A stretch of 64,000 bases of DNA from assembly GCA_019722365.1 (NCBI GenBank), contig JADFUC010002129.1, positions 1 to 64,000 of the forward strand, given 5' to 3'. The translations under genes and the position numbers were made by a program. This stretch comes from Lithospermum erythrorhizon (taxonomy: Eukaryota; Streptophyta; Magnoliopsida; Boraginales; Boraginaceae). The notes beneath the pieces were generated by a model. It had not been told where the DNA came from and made no database searches. It was given only the letters and a program-made list of their open reading frames with translations. Positions 37,392-48,999 of this stretch are shown piece after piece (positions within the stretch are counted from its first letter, which is position 1; every line of letters starts with the position of its first letter).

Positions 37392-38275
37392 TGAAGGAAT
37401 TTAATACTTGAATAAGACTTAATCAAATATGTTCCAGAAGGGATTAATAACGAACTAAATAATAAAGCATAGACTTATCATGATACTAGCGGAACACAAC
37501 ATACATCAACTAATATTTCACGTAGATTTTTGTTCCAATAAATTCAAGCACTCCAATAGCAGTGCCTGTTGTTAGTCCATATCAGGAAGAGTTGAATTCC
37601 ACACTTGAGTTTGATATAACTAAGATTGAATTGAATTGAAGAAGAAAATCAAAACAAGAACTCCTATTCTTGAACTTGTGTTTGGTAGCTTCCTCTAGGA
37701 AGAGGGGAGCCTATTTTCTCCTTTTTTTGTGTAGGGTTTTGTGTGAAAATTTGCTTAATCATTTTCTCATAAAACCTCATACATATAGAACAGTATATAA
37801 AATAAAAGCCTAGCTCGATACCTTAATGAGCTGGCTCATTAACTATAATAATATTAATTGAACTAACAAGTCAATTAATTCGGCTTCTCCAATTATTATT
37901 TCAAATGCATGAAATAATATCCAATTAGGAATCTCGTTGATTATAATCAACTTCCCAATATATAGCAAGCGCCAGCTTTTATTTCATATACTTAAATAGG
38001 CACCAACGTCATTATATGTGTGACCTTCTAGGCACAGATAATAGTAGTCGTATAATAACATAAATAGACCATTAATATTATTATAATGATTATGCATAAG
38101 ATCTAGCAATCTGGCATAATCATTATTATGATTGTGAGAACCCGAATAGTAATTACAATTACTATAGTTGAACTTTTTGTTTACATAATCACATCTAATA
38201 ACTAGTAAATGAATTGTTATAACAATTGTCGCAACGTGCATAATTAATTAATACAATAATGATTGAATTCCAACA
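37392..38275 (-). repeat. Solo LTR with perfect 5-bp target duplication CTAAG
   Basis: 884 bp bounded by TG...CA when read on the minus strand: it opens TGTTGGAATTC, a start common to Ty1/copia LTRs, and closes in TTCA. CTAAG flanks it exactly at 37387-37391 and 38276-38280. No internal region is present, so it is a solo LTR formed by recombination between two LTRs. The orientation follows the TGTTGGAATTC start. Perfect duplication suggests a younger insertion than the surrounding elements. Confidence 0.88.
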
Positions 38276-38276
38276 C

Positions 38277-38731
38277 TAAGGGCGTGTTTGTTAAACTCAT
38301 TAAGTACTTAAAATTAAATAATCCAATACTTAATTTATTAAGCTTGTTTGTTAATGAACTATTTTAAGTAGATAATCAATTAAGTACTTACCAAAAAATT
38401 TAACAAGATTTTAAGTTAAAATTCTCTACTTATTTTTCTCCTCTTAACCAAATAATCCCACAACTTACCAAATTGAACCCCTAAAAACATTACACGTTTC
38501 TCCCTTCTTCACCTCCCACTTCTTTCTTCTCCAATTTATCAAATTTCACAAGGAGCTCTCAAATAGTTAATGATCTTACTCCCCTTTCAGATTAAATTTA
38601 TAATACTCGGCATTTTATTTTTTTAATTTAATTCTCAATTTTTTATTCTTTTAATTTCACTTTTCCAAACTCTTGAATTGAATATTTATTTATTTAATGA
38701 TTTTGTGTGCCAAGAATTACGTGTTAACACA
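38277..38731. mobile_element. MITE-like fragment opening with GGGCGTGTTTG
   Basis: TAAGGGCGTGTTTGTTAAACTC resembles the end of PIF/Harbinger-type or hAT-type MITEs, here written in two parts of the same run: TAAGGGCGTGTTTG then TTAAACTC. The following sequence is A/T-rich with repeated TTAAGTACTTA. It stops at the Sirevirus LTR at 38732 and I could not find the other terminus after 47714, so it is incomplete or misjudged. Confidence 0.4.
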
Positions 38732-39621
38732 TGAAAAAGTGAATCACCAATATAGCCAAGTGTCCTTCCAACTGCTGATGGCTTCTGGTTACACGAAACC
38801 AATGAAAATAATCACGATAGCAGCATAATAAACACACAAGATCGTTATTGCCCGGCCAATTAAGCACCAGCCGCCTCGTGGGCAACTCGCCTTTGTGGAA
38901 GGATTCCACTAATACTGAAGTATCATGTTAGGACTTATACACGCATCTAATGCTTCGACGCCCCCTAACTAACCTTCAATTACAAGTACCCAAGACTGAA
39001 GATCCACCTATCTTCTACCCTCTTCCTTGTCACACATCAACGTGACTGCCGCGTCACTATTCTCAATCAAAAAGTATGTTATAATAATATAATACTCTAT
39101 ACCCATTAGTAGTTTATGAGGGAACTACTAATACTGGAATCCAACCTACACAACTTTGTTCCTTCGCCGAGCTTGTCTCTTCCGACAAAGTTCTTTGTAT
39201 CACTAAAAAGCCGTGCTTCCTTGTGGAAAAAGTCGAATACATATATATACACTGATCGATGACAAAGATGGAAACTCCTCAGAGTTTGTACCTTACTGCT
39301 TCATAACCCATAAGATCTCTCTCCGTGATCTGGTCTGCCAACTTACCAAAACGAGACGAGATCTTCCCAAATCTTTAATTTAATATCTTCAAGAATCCTT
39401 CTTAACTCGACTCTACGTAATGTTCTGCATCTCCTTTTGTGCCGCACTCTCCAAAGTAGTTATCATAAAAATTCGCGCTAAGCCTCCAATAATAGTTTTT
39501 ATCTCGGCAACGCTTCTTTCGAAATGTGACAACCTTATTGTTATTATAACATAGCAAAGATCATTAGTTATGTACAAACGGGTCTGCTTCATAAAACTTC
39601 ACCCAACTTAATACATCAACA
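38732..39621 (-). repeat. 3' LTR of the Sirevirus-like element
   Basis: 890 bp. Read on the minus strand it starts TGTTGATGTATT next to the polypurine tract and ends in TTTTTCA. It aligns along its length with 46794-47714; shared landmarks are AAGTATGTTATAATAATATAA, here cut to GTATGTTATAATAATATAA, plus CATAACCCATAAGATCT and CCACCTATCTTCTA. The two copies differ by many substitutions and small indels. Confidence 0.88.
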
Positions 39622-42030
39622 AACTCCCCCTTTGGGTAAGTTTTTCATGACAAATGCTTCTTAATCTAAACGGCTCTGAACATACACAAAGTTGATCAAA
39701 ACGAGATAAAACAATACGTAAACCCCCAGTTATGAAATAAACATAACCATAGTAGCCTATCATTATTCCAACCGGCCACAGCTACTGACACAAAGAAAAA
39801 TACCAACAAGGTATTAGGAAAAGCCCACCAAATAAACACAATAGCAAATACAACTCAGAGCTCCCCTATTTGTCCGGAAAAACACAGCCAAAGACACAAG
39901 AGATCCGGAGAAAGAAAGTGCATTATCTCGAGAGCCTCAACACCGAGGTCATCATACTCTTTCCTCAAAGATCTGCAGAATTCAAAGATCGTAAGAACCA
40001 AGATTCGAGTAGATTTAGCTACTGGTCCAAGAAGGGTCTTTTCTCAAGTTGTAACAACCGCGGGACAGAACCTTCTGGCGATCGGAGCCGAACATCGATC
40101 TCGCCACCCTTTACCGCTTAGCTTGAATTTCATCCTTCAATCGCTCTGGCCACTTCCAAGATGTCACGAGAAAGAAGAGTGCCTTCATTTGAAAGGGAGC
40201 CCCGAATGCTCCTCGTCTCAGAACATCACAAGGGATTCTGTTACCATCAATGACTCTGTTTCCTTTCATGAGTTGGTCATCGATCATTAGAGCCGGGATA
40301 TCCACTCCTACTCCATCTTCTGGCTGAATAAGCTCGTGGATGCTGGTTGTGGTTAAATATCCTTACGTATCATACTAGGAAATCCAATAAGCTTCATAGT
40401 AGAGTGAGACTTTACATGATCAACTACTTGATCATATATGATTTGACCAATGTTGAGTTCATGTTCGGATCCAAGTACATACAGTACTCTTTCCCATGAT
40501 GAAACATTTCAGGTTATTGAGCTGTGAACAAGTGCAAAAGTTAGTACAAAATTTCATGAGTACGTAATATTTCAGACTCCGAGAAGTTCGCAGCCTGAGT
40601 TCCATCTCAGCCACTTATCCATGGTATTTCCAATGCCTCTCCTATGATTTCTGAGAGTTTGAGAGAGTATCCAAAGTGGTTTGGGAACTGCACTTCCCAA
40701 AGTAATTATTAATGACATCATTGAAAAGTGAAGCCAGCGCTTCTCCGAAATAATAACTGATACGCCTCATGACCAAGCATCATCAATGCTATCATGAAGC
40801 GCAAAGACACAAACCCCTACCAATCTCACCCAAACCTCTTGGCACAATCCATCAACTCCGTATCTCCAAATTTCTTTGCGTAACGCCAATATAAGTCTCT
40901 CACGCCGATGGCATTCCTCGATGCCGATCTTCGTGTAAAATCTTCCTACCGCAAATGATATTCCATCTTGCCTTCTTCCGAGTAGGATCAAGCACCACTC
41001 TCTCCAAAGGTGCATCCTCTCACATGACGGTTTTCACCTCCTATTACTCCATCCTAGTTCCCTCGCTATCATGTTCCTCGAGCTTCCTTCGATTCTCTGG
41101 AGATCCTAAAGGCATCTAGATCATCTTCGCCAGATCGAGTCATCAAGTAGGGATAAGTTTGCTCCTCGTCTTTCTAGTATAGCCACTCTCATCCATCTTC
41201 TTCCCTCGCTTTCTCATGCCCCCTACACCTTTGCCCCTTGCCCCTGGGCAGCCTCTTTTTTCTACACCTCTCAAGCCCTCGAGGTCTATTTTTGTGTTCT
41301 CTGTACCTTCCTTCATCACCTTCTTTTGTAAAGCAGCAAATAGGCCCCGGTCCTCTTTCTCCCAATACCGGGTCTTCTCGCCAACAAACACTACATCCTC
41401 ATCAAGCACCAATTGATCCCTCAAATTGCGGATTCCCGCACCTTTAGACTTTCTCCTATATTATCTTTCCTCGTGGAATCGATTGTATACCCTTTCTCAA
41501 TCTCCTCTTTCCAAGCCCTTATCAACCTCCTTAGATAATTTGACAAGATTAAGCCGCCATTTCTTGGCTCTCTACCCATCAAGAATATTAGCAATAGCCT
41601 CATCCTCTATCTCAATCTCATCAAGACGACTCCAGAATTCGGGTACTCCTCGTCACTGTGTTCTCCTCAACAATCGAGTAACACGGTTGAATCGCCCAAG
41701 CCGCGACTCATGCATGTCGCCTGTGGCTGAAATCAAAATAATTTCATCTTCGTGGCTTGAATTTTGGTAAGGTGCATCGGCTGAAGTTCAAGTACGGGCA
41801 TTCCCTCTTCCTCTCCGGCTCGAAATTGAGGAATACCTAAAGTAGGAACCGCCATCCTTCCGCAGTTCCTCAAGTTCATCGACACAATTTTTGGTTTAGA
41901 CCTTTGTGGTGTGTCTTGTAGATGTCGTTTCTCGCCCATGGGTTTCTTCAAAAGGAATTTTGTAACCGTTGCACCAATGTAGAGCTCTTCCACTATAACA
42001 CTCGCTTCTACAAAGAAGTATAACCCTTCC
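39622..42030 (-). pseudogene. Env-like 3' region of the Sirevirus-like element
   Basis: Between RNase H and the 3' LTR lie 2.4 kb, which in Sireviruses hold an additional ORF sometimes called env-like. Open pieces on the minus strand include 41733-41993 (basic N-terminal part, then PTLGIPQFRAGEEEGMPVL), 41143-41424 (very charged, with DLEGLRGVEKRG), 40767-41015 and 40111-40305. None contains an obvious transmembrane segment and there is no evidence of envelope function. The call rests on position. The region ends in AAAGGGGGAGTT before the LTR. Confidence 0.6.
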
Positions 42031-45000
42031 TTGATTGCTATTTATCAATAGTGCATAACCCAAGAGCAAGCCTCAACTTCTCAAATTGATTAACATCCAA
42101 GCCCTTTGTAAATATATCAGCAAGTTGTTTTTCAGTGGGCACATGTTCCAGAACTACTTGTTTGTTCTCAACCAACTCTCAAGTGAAGTCGGCCGCCGGA
42201 TGTCAATATTGCTTTCATCTCCGCGCCGCACTGGATTCTTAGAAATATATATGACACTCTTGTTTTCACAGTATAGTGTCATAATACCTGGATTGACACC
42301 ATATTCTTCAACCATTTGATTCATCCATAATAGCCGGAGCGCAGTAATTACTACTAGTCAGAATATACTCAATTTTCTCAAGTAGCTTCTCGAGAAATGA
42401 TGTAGTTTTATTTTCTACTAAACCAAGAGACTGTATTATTTCTAGAGTTAAGCATCCTCCAGATGTACTTTTCTCCTCCTATCTTCGCACTTCCCTCGCC
42501 CAATCTGCATCACTATATCCAACCAAGGTTTTGTTAGTGTCAAAAGCACAGTAAAACCATAATTCAGAAAGTAACGACATATTTAATAATTTCTTTTACC
42601 AAATTTAAATGGCCTCCCCTGGGTCACTGAACCTCAGACATACACTAACCGAATGAGAGATATCCGGTCTGCTGGCCGTCAAATAGAGTAGGCTCCCTAT
42701 CATACTTCCCTCAGATTTGCCATCTACGTACACACCACCTTCATCTTTAGTGATCTCGATACGAAGTCGCTAAGTATGCTCTTTTGAACTCCGGCATTTT
42801 CTAATTCAAACTTCTTGACCAGTTTCTTGCATATTCGATTGAGCGATTTAAGATGCTTTCCTGCTTTGATTTATTTTGAACTCCTCGTGAAGTACTTCGA
42901 GCCCCTCCACCATGCCTATCCTCGACTCACCCTCCACTTGGCTGAACAAATTGTTTTACCAACTGGTCTGACACTCCCCCAAATACTATGTCATCCACGT
43001 ATATTTGTGCAACCATTATTTTACCATCCTCCCTTTTTATAAACAGGGTGCTATCCACACTTCCTCTGACATATCCTTTCTTTAGAAGAAAGATGGTGAG
43101 TCTTTCATACTAAGCCTCGATCTGCTTCAATCCATACAGACCTTCTTTAACTTGTAAAATGACGATATCGGTGAGTATATGAACCCTTTCGTCAGTTTTC
43201 CACATAAACTTCTTCCTTTGAACTAAAACCATTTAAGAAGGCAAAATTTGACATCCATTCGATATAGCTGAATTTCAAGAGACACGCTAGCAAGTAGTAA
43301 TCAATGCCCAAGTCCGCTACTAGAGCAAATTGCCCTTCAAAGTCGATTCTCTTACTTGGGTATACCCCGAAGAACAAGCCTCGCTTTGTTCAGACACGCT
43401 TCCATGTTCATCGACTTATTCTAAAGATCCACTTAGTAACAATGACATTAAGGATCTGTGAGGTCGCAAACTAACTCCCATACATCATTCCTTTCAAACC
43501 TTTTATTAATCTAGACACAAAACAAGTTTCCCAAAGAAATAACCCAAATTTGTATCTTTCCTCAGTCCACTCGAGCAGCTTTTCCCTCGGGTGGTTCTCC
43601 TTCTTCAAGTTGACCAACAATGTCAAGCCAACTGACGCATTCTTTCAGATTCTCGCCGCCGGTTCAATGTCATTGCCAATGACAGCTTGTATCACTGGTC
43701 CTACTCCATTTGAGATATGTTGCTATTGTCAATGACAACTGGTGTCACTGGATCTTCAATTTCGGCATTAGACAGATCATCTTCTTCTTCATCCACAACT
43801 TTGACATTGATGGACTCCATTATGATTGCGGTCCTCTTTGGTACACCCCTCAAGGCTCGCTGCTCCCGAGTAACCCCTCAAAAAGATCCCTTTATTCTCC
43901 CTTTACATCAAATTTTTGCCTTGGGTCGTCAAGAAGTATAAAGCAAATACTACCAAAGAGCATGGAAATATCAACATTCGTTTTCTCCCCTCTATATTTC
44001 ATATGTGGGCGTTATTTGATCCTCGCCTCAATCCGTTGTGAATGTGACATGCAAGCAGCAATGTTCTCCGCCTTAATCCGAGAGTGCACCTTCTTGGCAT
44101 GCAACATTACTCTGGCTATTTCTTGAATGGTCCTGTTTTTCTTTCCACAATGCCATTTTGCTAAGAACTCATGTTTGATTCCTTCTTGCTTGCAGTAATC
44201 ATCAAACTTGATATTTTCAAACTCCTTCCCATGATCACTCCTAATTCTCACGATGTGAGCCTTCTCTCTTCCTGGATCTGCGTGGGCCAAATTTTGAATA
44301 CACAAAAGGTGATCTCGATTTTTTCCAAGAAACCTTTAACCCATGTATATATCTAGAGTGTTTCATCCACACACACATAAATGTATTTCTTTCCAAAGAC
44401 AGCCTCCACTCTTGAACCTGCCCCTAAGGAGATCCTAAGGCAATAGCTTCAAGAATTCTGGTAGTAGTCACTCATGAGCAATCACAAGCGACACTCATAA
44501 AAACCGCTTTCCCAATTTGGCGCCTCCTTACATGTTTTCTCTCCTTGACTCCTACTTCCGCGTAATCCCTTCACTGCATTTTTGCTTATTAATTGCTGAA
44601 GATTCCTGAAATTTGTGTGTCCTAGCTTCCCTGCGCCGATCAGAAGCATTATCATCATCATGTCGGTAGATGCGCCTGAGTCTCTCGTGATCCCGTAAAT
44701 AAATAAATATCCGAGGATCTTGCCTTCCATAATCGGATTGTTCCGGTGCTCACTTGGCGCATATTCTTGCCTCAAGACAACCTCCATTCCTTCATCACGA
44801 GTCGACTATCGTTAATCAAATTGGATCACAACCCATCAACCAATAACACATCTTGCGCATTTGACAATCCCGCAACCTCGAGAATTCCTCTTCCCCGTGA
44901 TTTCCGCCTTTAGCTCCTCCACACAATAATGTCACATAGTTGCCACTCACCCTTGATGTCCGCCGATTAGACTTTTTCCGGTCAAGTGTGCCTGTAACAC

Positions 45001-45060
45001 CCACCGGCCGGGCTACCATCCTCATACGCTGTGGTTTTGGCAGGTAAAAAAAACAAATTT
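42030..45060 (-). pseudogene. Copia pol remnant: protease, integrase, RT, RNase H
   Basis: Minus strand, in order. Protease: damaged GCYRHT-TGKK near 45000, then the NAQDVLLVDGLQSN-type segment near 44830. Gag-pre-integrase: KLGHTNFRNLQQLISKNAV (about 44560-44620). Integrase: IRSDHGKEFEN (about 44220), IKHEFLAKWHCGKKNRT and EIARVMLHAKK. RT: ACLLKF, NFAFLNGF and EEVYV (about 43210-43300), then AQIYVDDIVFGG (about 42975-43010) with an intact YVDD box. RNase H: GYSDADWA (about 42490-42520), ending LADIFTKGLDVNQFEKL (about 42070-42120). All copia landmarks are in the right order, but frames shift repeatedly and the integrase middle is damaged. Confidence 0.88.
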
Positions 45061-46743
45061 AATTTACAATGGTGTTTTTCTCGGACCCATTCTTTTCTCA
45101 GAAAGTAGTATTTATTTCGTCCCTTACCATGTAGTTTATAACAAGATGGAGTAATATGCCATTTCTTTCCACAATTATGACACTCACCTCGATATTTCTA
45201 ATTCTTTCTTTTCTCACCTTGATCGACCGAAGACTCTCCTCGAGCGCATACAAATTTTACATGTTCCTTTTTCCTTGTTGCATGATTTTGTATTTCAGGA
45301 AGACATACGCTCCAATTCCAGTTTTTGTATCTTTCCTTCTAATCCCCTTTTCCTAATCTCATCAAGAATGTCCGCATCGAGTTCATATCATCATTCTAAT
45401 ACCTTTGGTCATGTTCTCGATCTTCCTTCCAAGACTTCTATTTCCATCTTCTACTCGCTATAGTACAAGAATTCAAGGTTTGCTCTCACAAATTCCTTTC
45501 CGACCCTTCATTAATTTTATGCGAAGCCTTTGGCTGGGCTTAGACCATTTGTTGTATACCATCCGATAATTGGTGATCAATTCTTCATTTGTTACTTCTC
45601 TCTTCCCTCGCCTTCATTGTCCATCATGAATTACATTATCCAATGGGTGCGATGGAATCCTCTTCGCATTACTAATCAAGTAAACGCCACGGTTTCTCTG
45701 CTTTCACATTGCTTCCTATTATCCTCCTTTTCACCTGCCTGGACATTCCTCATCCGAAAGTGGAAATGAGTAGTAACTTTTTGTCTCGCTTCTTGACATA
45801 ATTAAGCACCGAACTTGAAATGCCAAATCCTTCACATTTCGCATTGTACGCTTTTTTGCCTTTACCTGCAGGTCCACTGTTTCCAACTCCTTCCATTCTA
45901 TTGACTTTCTTCCAATTGTCAAACCGACGATCATTGCTTTTTGTCATATCAGCGCTTCCATATGGTTTCTTATTGAACCTTTTCATGGTTTTGTTAAAAT
46001 CTTTTCAAGGAGACTCATGGTTTCAGCAAGGTCTTCTTCTTCTCCTTCTTTATAACTTGCATTCAGAGCAACTCCTTTCTTTTTATCGCATTTCCATTTG
46101 TATCCAGCTTACTCTCTAAATGGGCGAGATTTCCAATTAGTTCATCCAACCTCATGTTGCTTAAATCTTGTGCTTCTTCAATGGCAAGTGATTTGTTTTC
46201 GAATTTTGCGGAGAGATCTCTAACCTTCCGCACTTATTTTTCATTTGTCATGGGTTCTCTCTAGTGCAAAAGGACTCATTGGCCATGTCATTGATTCGAC
46301 ACAAGTACTCTAATAGTTTCTTCTTCCTCCATCTTAGCCAAGCCTCACTTAGTTGTTAGTTGTTGCAGTCTAGACATCCGCACCTTAGGAGTTCCTTCAT
46401 AGGCAGTTTGTAATATCTCCCAAGCTTCCTTTGCAACAGTACATTTGCTGATCATTTTGAACACATTCGGGGTCATACCATTAAAGATAGCATTCAATGC
46501 CTTGTCATTTCCTAGTGCAAGTTCATCCTCAACAGGAGTCCAATCAACCTCCGATTTGATAACAGGCTCTTCTCCCTCAACAAGAACTTGAGTGGGCGGC
46601 GTCCATCCACGGAGAAATTTATTTGTGTTCGAGTCTACAGATTCGAGAAAGGCAAATAAGTACGAGCCTTCCAATAAGTGGTAGTTATCTATCCAAATTG
46701 GGGACGGTGAGATGTAACTCCTCTTCCCCGATTTGCTTCCCAT
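45060..46743 (-). pseudogene. Copia gag remnant with UBN2-type core and zinc knuckle
   Basis: Nucleocapsid precursor. The first 132 codons are open (46743-46345): MGSKSGKRS, then NYHLLEGSYLFAFLES, GNDKALNAIFNGMTPNVFK, AWEILQTAYEGTPKVRMSRL. This is the UBN2 gag core of copia elements. The N-terminus follows directly after the damaged primer-binding site. A complete CCHC zinc knuckle, CHNCGKKWHITPSC, is encoded at about 45140-45190 on the minus strand. Between them the frame is lost several times, so a full gag protein is not produced. Confidence 0.88.
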
Positions 46744-46793
46744 TGATTCACTCGGACCTTTACCTCAGATATCGAGTACCCGCCCATACCACC

Positions 46794-47714
46794 GAAAAGC
46801 CAATCGCCAATAATATACTAAGTCATTCTTCCAACCGTCAAGACACTTCTACATAATTTAAAACCAACGAAAAATAATCGTATTAAAGCATAATAAATAA
46901 TACGCTTGTTCCGGGCCTCGGTACACGAAGACTCTACGCCTTGGTGGACAACCCGGCCTCTAGGAAGCGATTCCACTAATATTTGAAGAATTACAGTGAT
47001 TTATACACGCACTCCACGCTTTCGCCGCTCTAATTCAACCTCTTCAATTACAAGTATCTAAGACTAGGATCCACCTATCTTCTAACCCTCCTTGTCACAC
47101 ACTCTCCCAGTGTGGACTCACAAGAATCACTACAATATTCTCTATCAAAAGTATGTTATAATAATATAACACACGTACATCAAATTAGTAAAATTATGTG
47201 AGTAACTACTAATACAACTAACCTACACTCCACTTTGTTCCTTCTGGGCCGTGAGGTTGTCTCTTCTCGAATAGGTTCTCCCTGTGTATCAATAAAAGTC
47301 GTGCTTCCTTGTGAAAAAGCCTAACACATATATATATACACGGATCGACGACAAGCAATGAAACTCCTCAGAGTCGACTCCTAGTCGCTTTCCATAACCC
47401 ATAAGATCTTCCCTGTGATCTTATTCAACTTTACTCAAAACGGCAGACGTGAGATCTTCCAAATCTTCAATCAATATCTTCGAGAATCTTTCTCTACTTG
47501 GACTCTACGTAACAGCAAGATCTCCCCCTTTCGTGCCGCAATTCCTCCAAAGTAGTTATCATGTACCATGGCTGCCTCCAATAACAGTTTTCTATCTCGC
47601 AACGCCTCTTCTAGTAAAATGTGTATTTAAACTCTACTGCGAGTACATAGTACGCTATTAGTTATAATAATTAGTCTCATTATAAAACTTCAATTTATCC
47701 TTTATACATCAACA
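46794..47714 (-). repeat. 5' LTR of the Sirevirus-like element
   Basis: About 920 bp. It aligns with 38732-39621 and starts, on the minus strand, with TGTTGATGTATAAAGG. The left edge is set by the TGGTAT of the primer-binding site at 46786-46791. Divergence from the 3' LTR is obvious by eye, which points to an old insertion or to noisy sequence. Confidence 0.85.
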
Positions 47715-48330
47715 AATACTTAAGGCTTATGGCCTGATGATGATTATAACATTTCTATTGTCCTTCTTAATTCTTTGTGTTTTAATTTAATTCTCTATTT
47801 TTTAGTCAATGTATTTATGTTTTGTTAATTGATATATAGTTGCTTATTAATGTTCACTTTCTTTTGGTATCAATATCTTTATAATCGATTAAACAATGTC
47901 TTACTGCATACGGTTCAAGATCTGATATAGCTGTGATATATTTGAAATGTTACTTGGTTTAATCCATTTGATTCCTAACAACTTCATTATTTTTTGCTCA
48001 AAATTATTGCACAAGATACTAATATATAAATTCTTATATGTTGATACCATTATTTGAAACTGAATGGCTAGCATTTAAGTTGATATCCAATTGAATATTA
48101 TAATTGACCAGGAAGTCCTGTATAGCCTTAAAATATCTAAAGAAAACCAAAAGCATATTTTTAAGATGATTCCAGGTTCTTAACTATGAAAACCATATGG
48201 AAGTACTCAATGATGAAGGTTAGAGTGCTTGGTTATAATGTCCCAGTTAGGAGTACTTATTCTCTATTTCTTACCTTCCCAGTTTAGCGTAGATTTACTG
48301 AAGTAGCCTTCATTTTCTTTGCTACAAATA
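47715..48330. other. Spacer between the Sirevirus-like element and CACTA copy B
   Basis: About 600 bp of AT-rich sequence with no recognised gene and no match seen to the spacer on the left side. Confidence 0.45.
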
Positions 48331-48999
48331 TCACTGATTGTAATAACTCTCAAGTAAAAAGAGACGTAAGAAACTCGACTCCAAATTTGGAGCCATGAAA
48401 TGGTTCACTTTACCAAAACTCAAACTCCAAGCTTATACTTCGAAATGGGTTCGAGACAAGATTGGCCGTGATATTAGTAAAAAAAATTTCAAAAAAAATA
48501 TAAAAAATAAAATAAAATAGGCCCCGACTCCATACCGTCTCCAATGTTTATAAAAATAATTATAAAATTTAAATATGCCCGACTCCCGCCATCTCCATTG
48601 AGCAATTTAAATACGCCCGACCTCTTCCTGGCTCTATTGATAAATAATTATAAATAACAAATAACCCCGCCTCTATCCCGTCTCATTCCTAAAATACTAA
48701 ATTCAATTCAACCCCCCCCATTCTCATCTCCATACGTACGCTGACCCCCATTGTCGCTGCCGATATAGCCCTTCCCCCCCCATTGTCGCCGATTTCCCTC
48801 CCCCCCACACGAAAACGACCGGCGGCTCCACCACCACCACCTCATAACCTCCTTTCCATAGTTCCGCCGCCCCCCCCCCACCACCACCGGCTCATAAATC
48901 GCCTCCTCTAATGGGGCCTCAGGCCCCCCAGTAAAATCTCGAAGTCACAAAAACCCCCACCTCATCTACAATTGATTGCTGTAATTTTATGCTAATTTT

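Larger units (their letters stand above)
38732..47714 (-). mobile_element. Sirevirus-like Ty1/copia retrotransposon (decayed, two LTRs)
   Basis: 8,983 bp on the minus strand: 5' LTR at 46794-47714, a damaged primer-binding site at about 46782-46791 (TGGTAT followed by GGGCGGG), gag, pol in copia order (protease, integrase, RT, RNase H), a 2.4-kb env-like 3' region, a polypurine tract at 39622-39640 and the 3' LTR at 38732-39621. The long 3' region after RNase H and the GGGGGAGTT|TGTTGATG junction are Sirevirus (SIRE/Maximus) traits. All coding parts are broken. No convincing target duplication was found (ACACA on the left, AATAC on the right). Confidence 0.87.

Noticed and set aside
38727..47719. 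ACACA / AATAC as target duplication of the Sirevirus-like element
   Set aside because: The two 5-mers do not match at the best LTR boundaries; shifting the left edge by one base gives AACAC versus AATAC but breaks the TG start.
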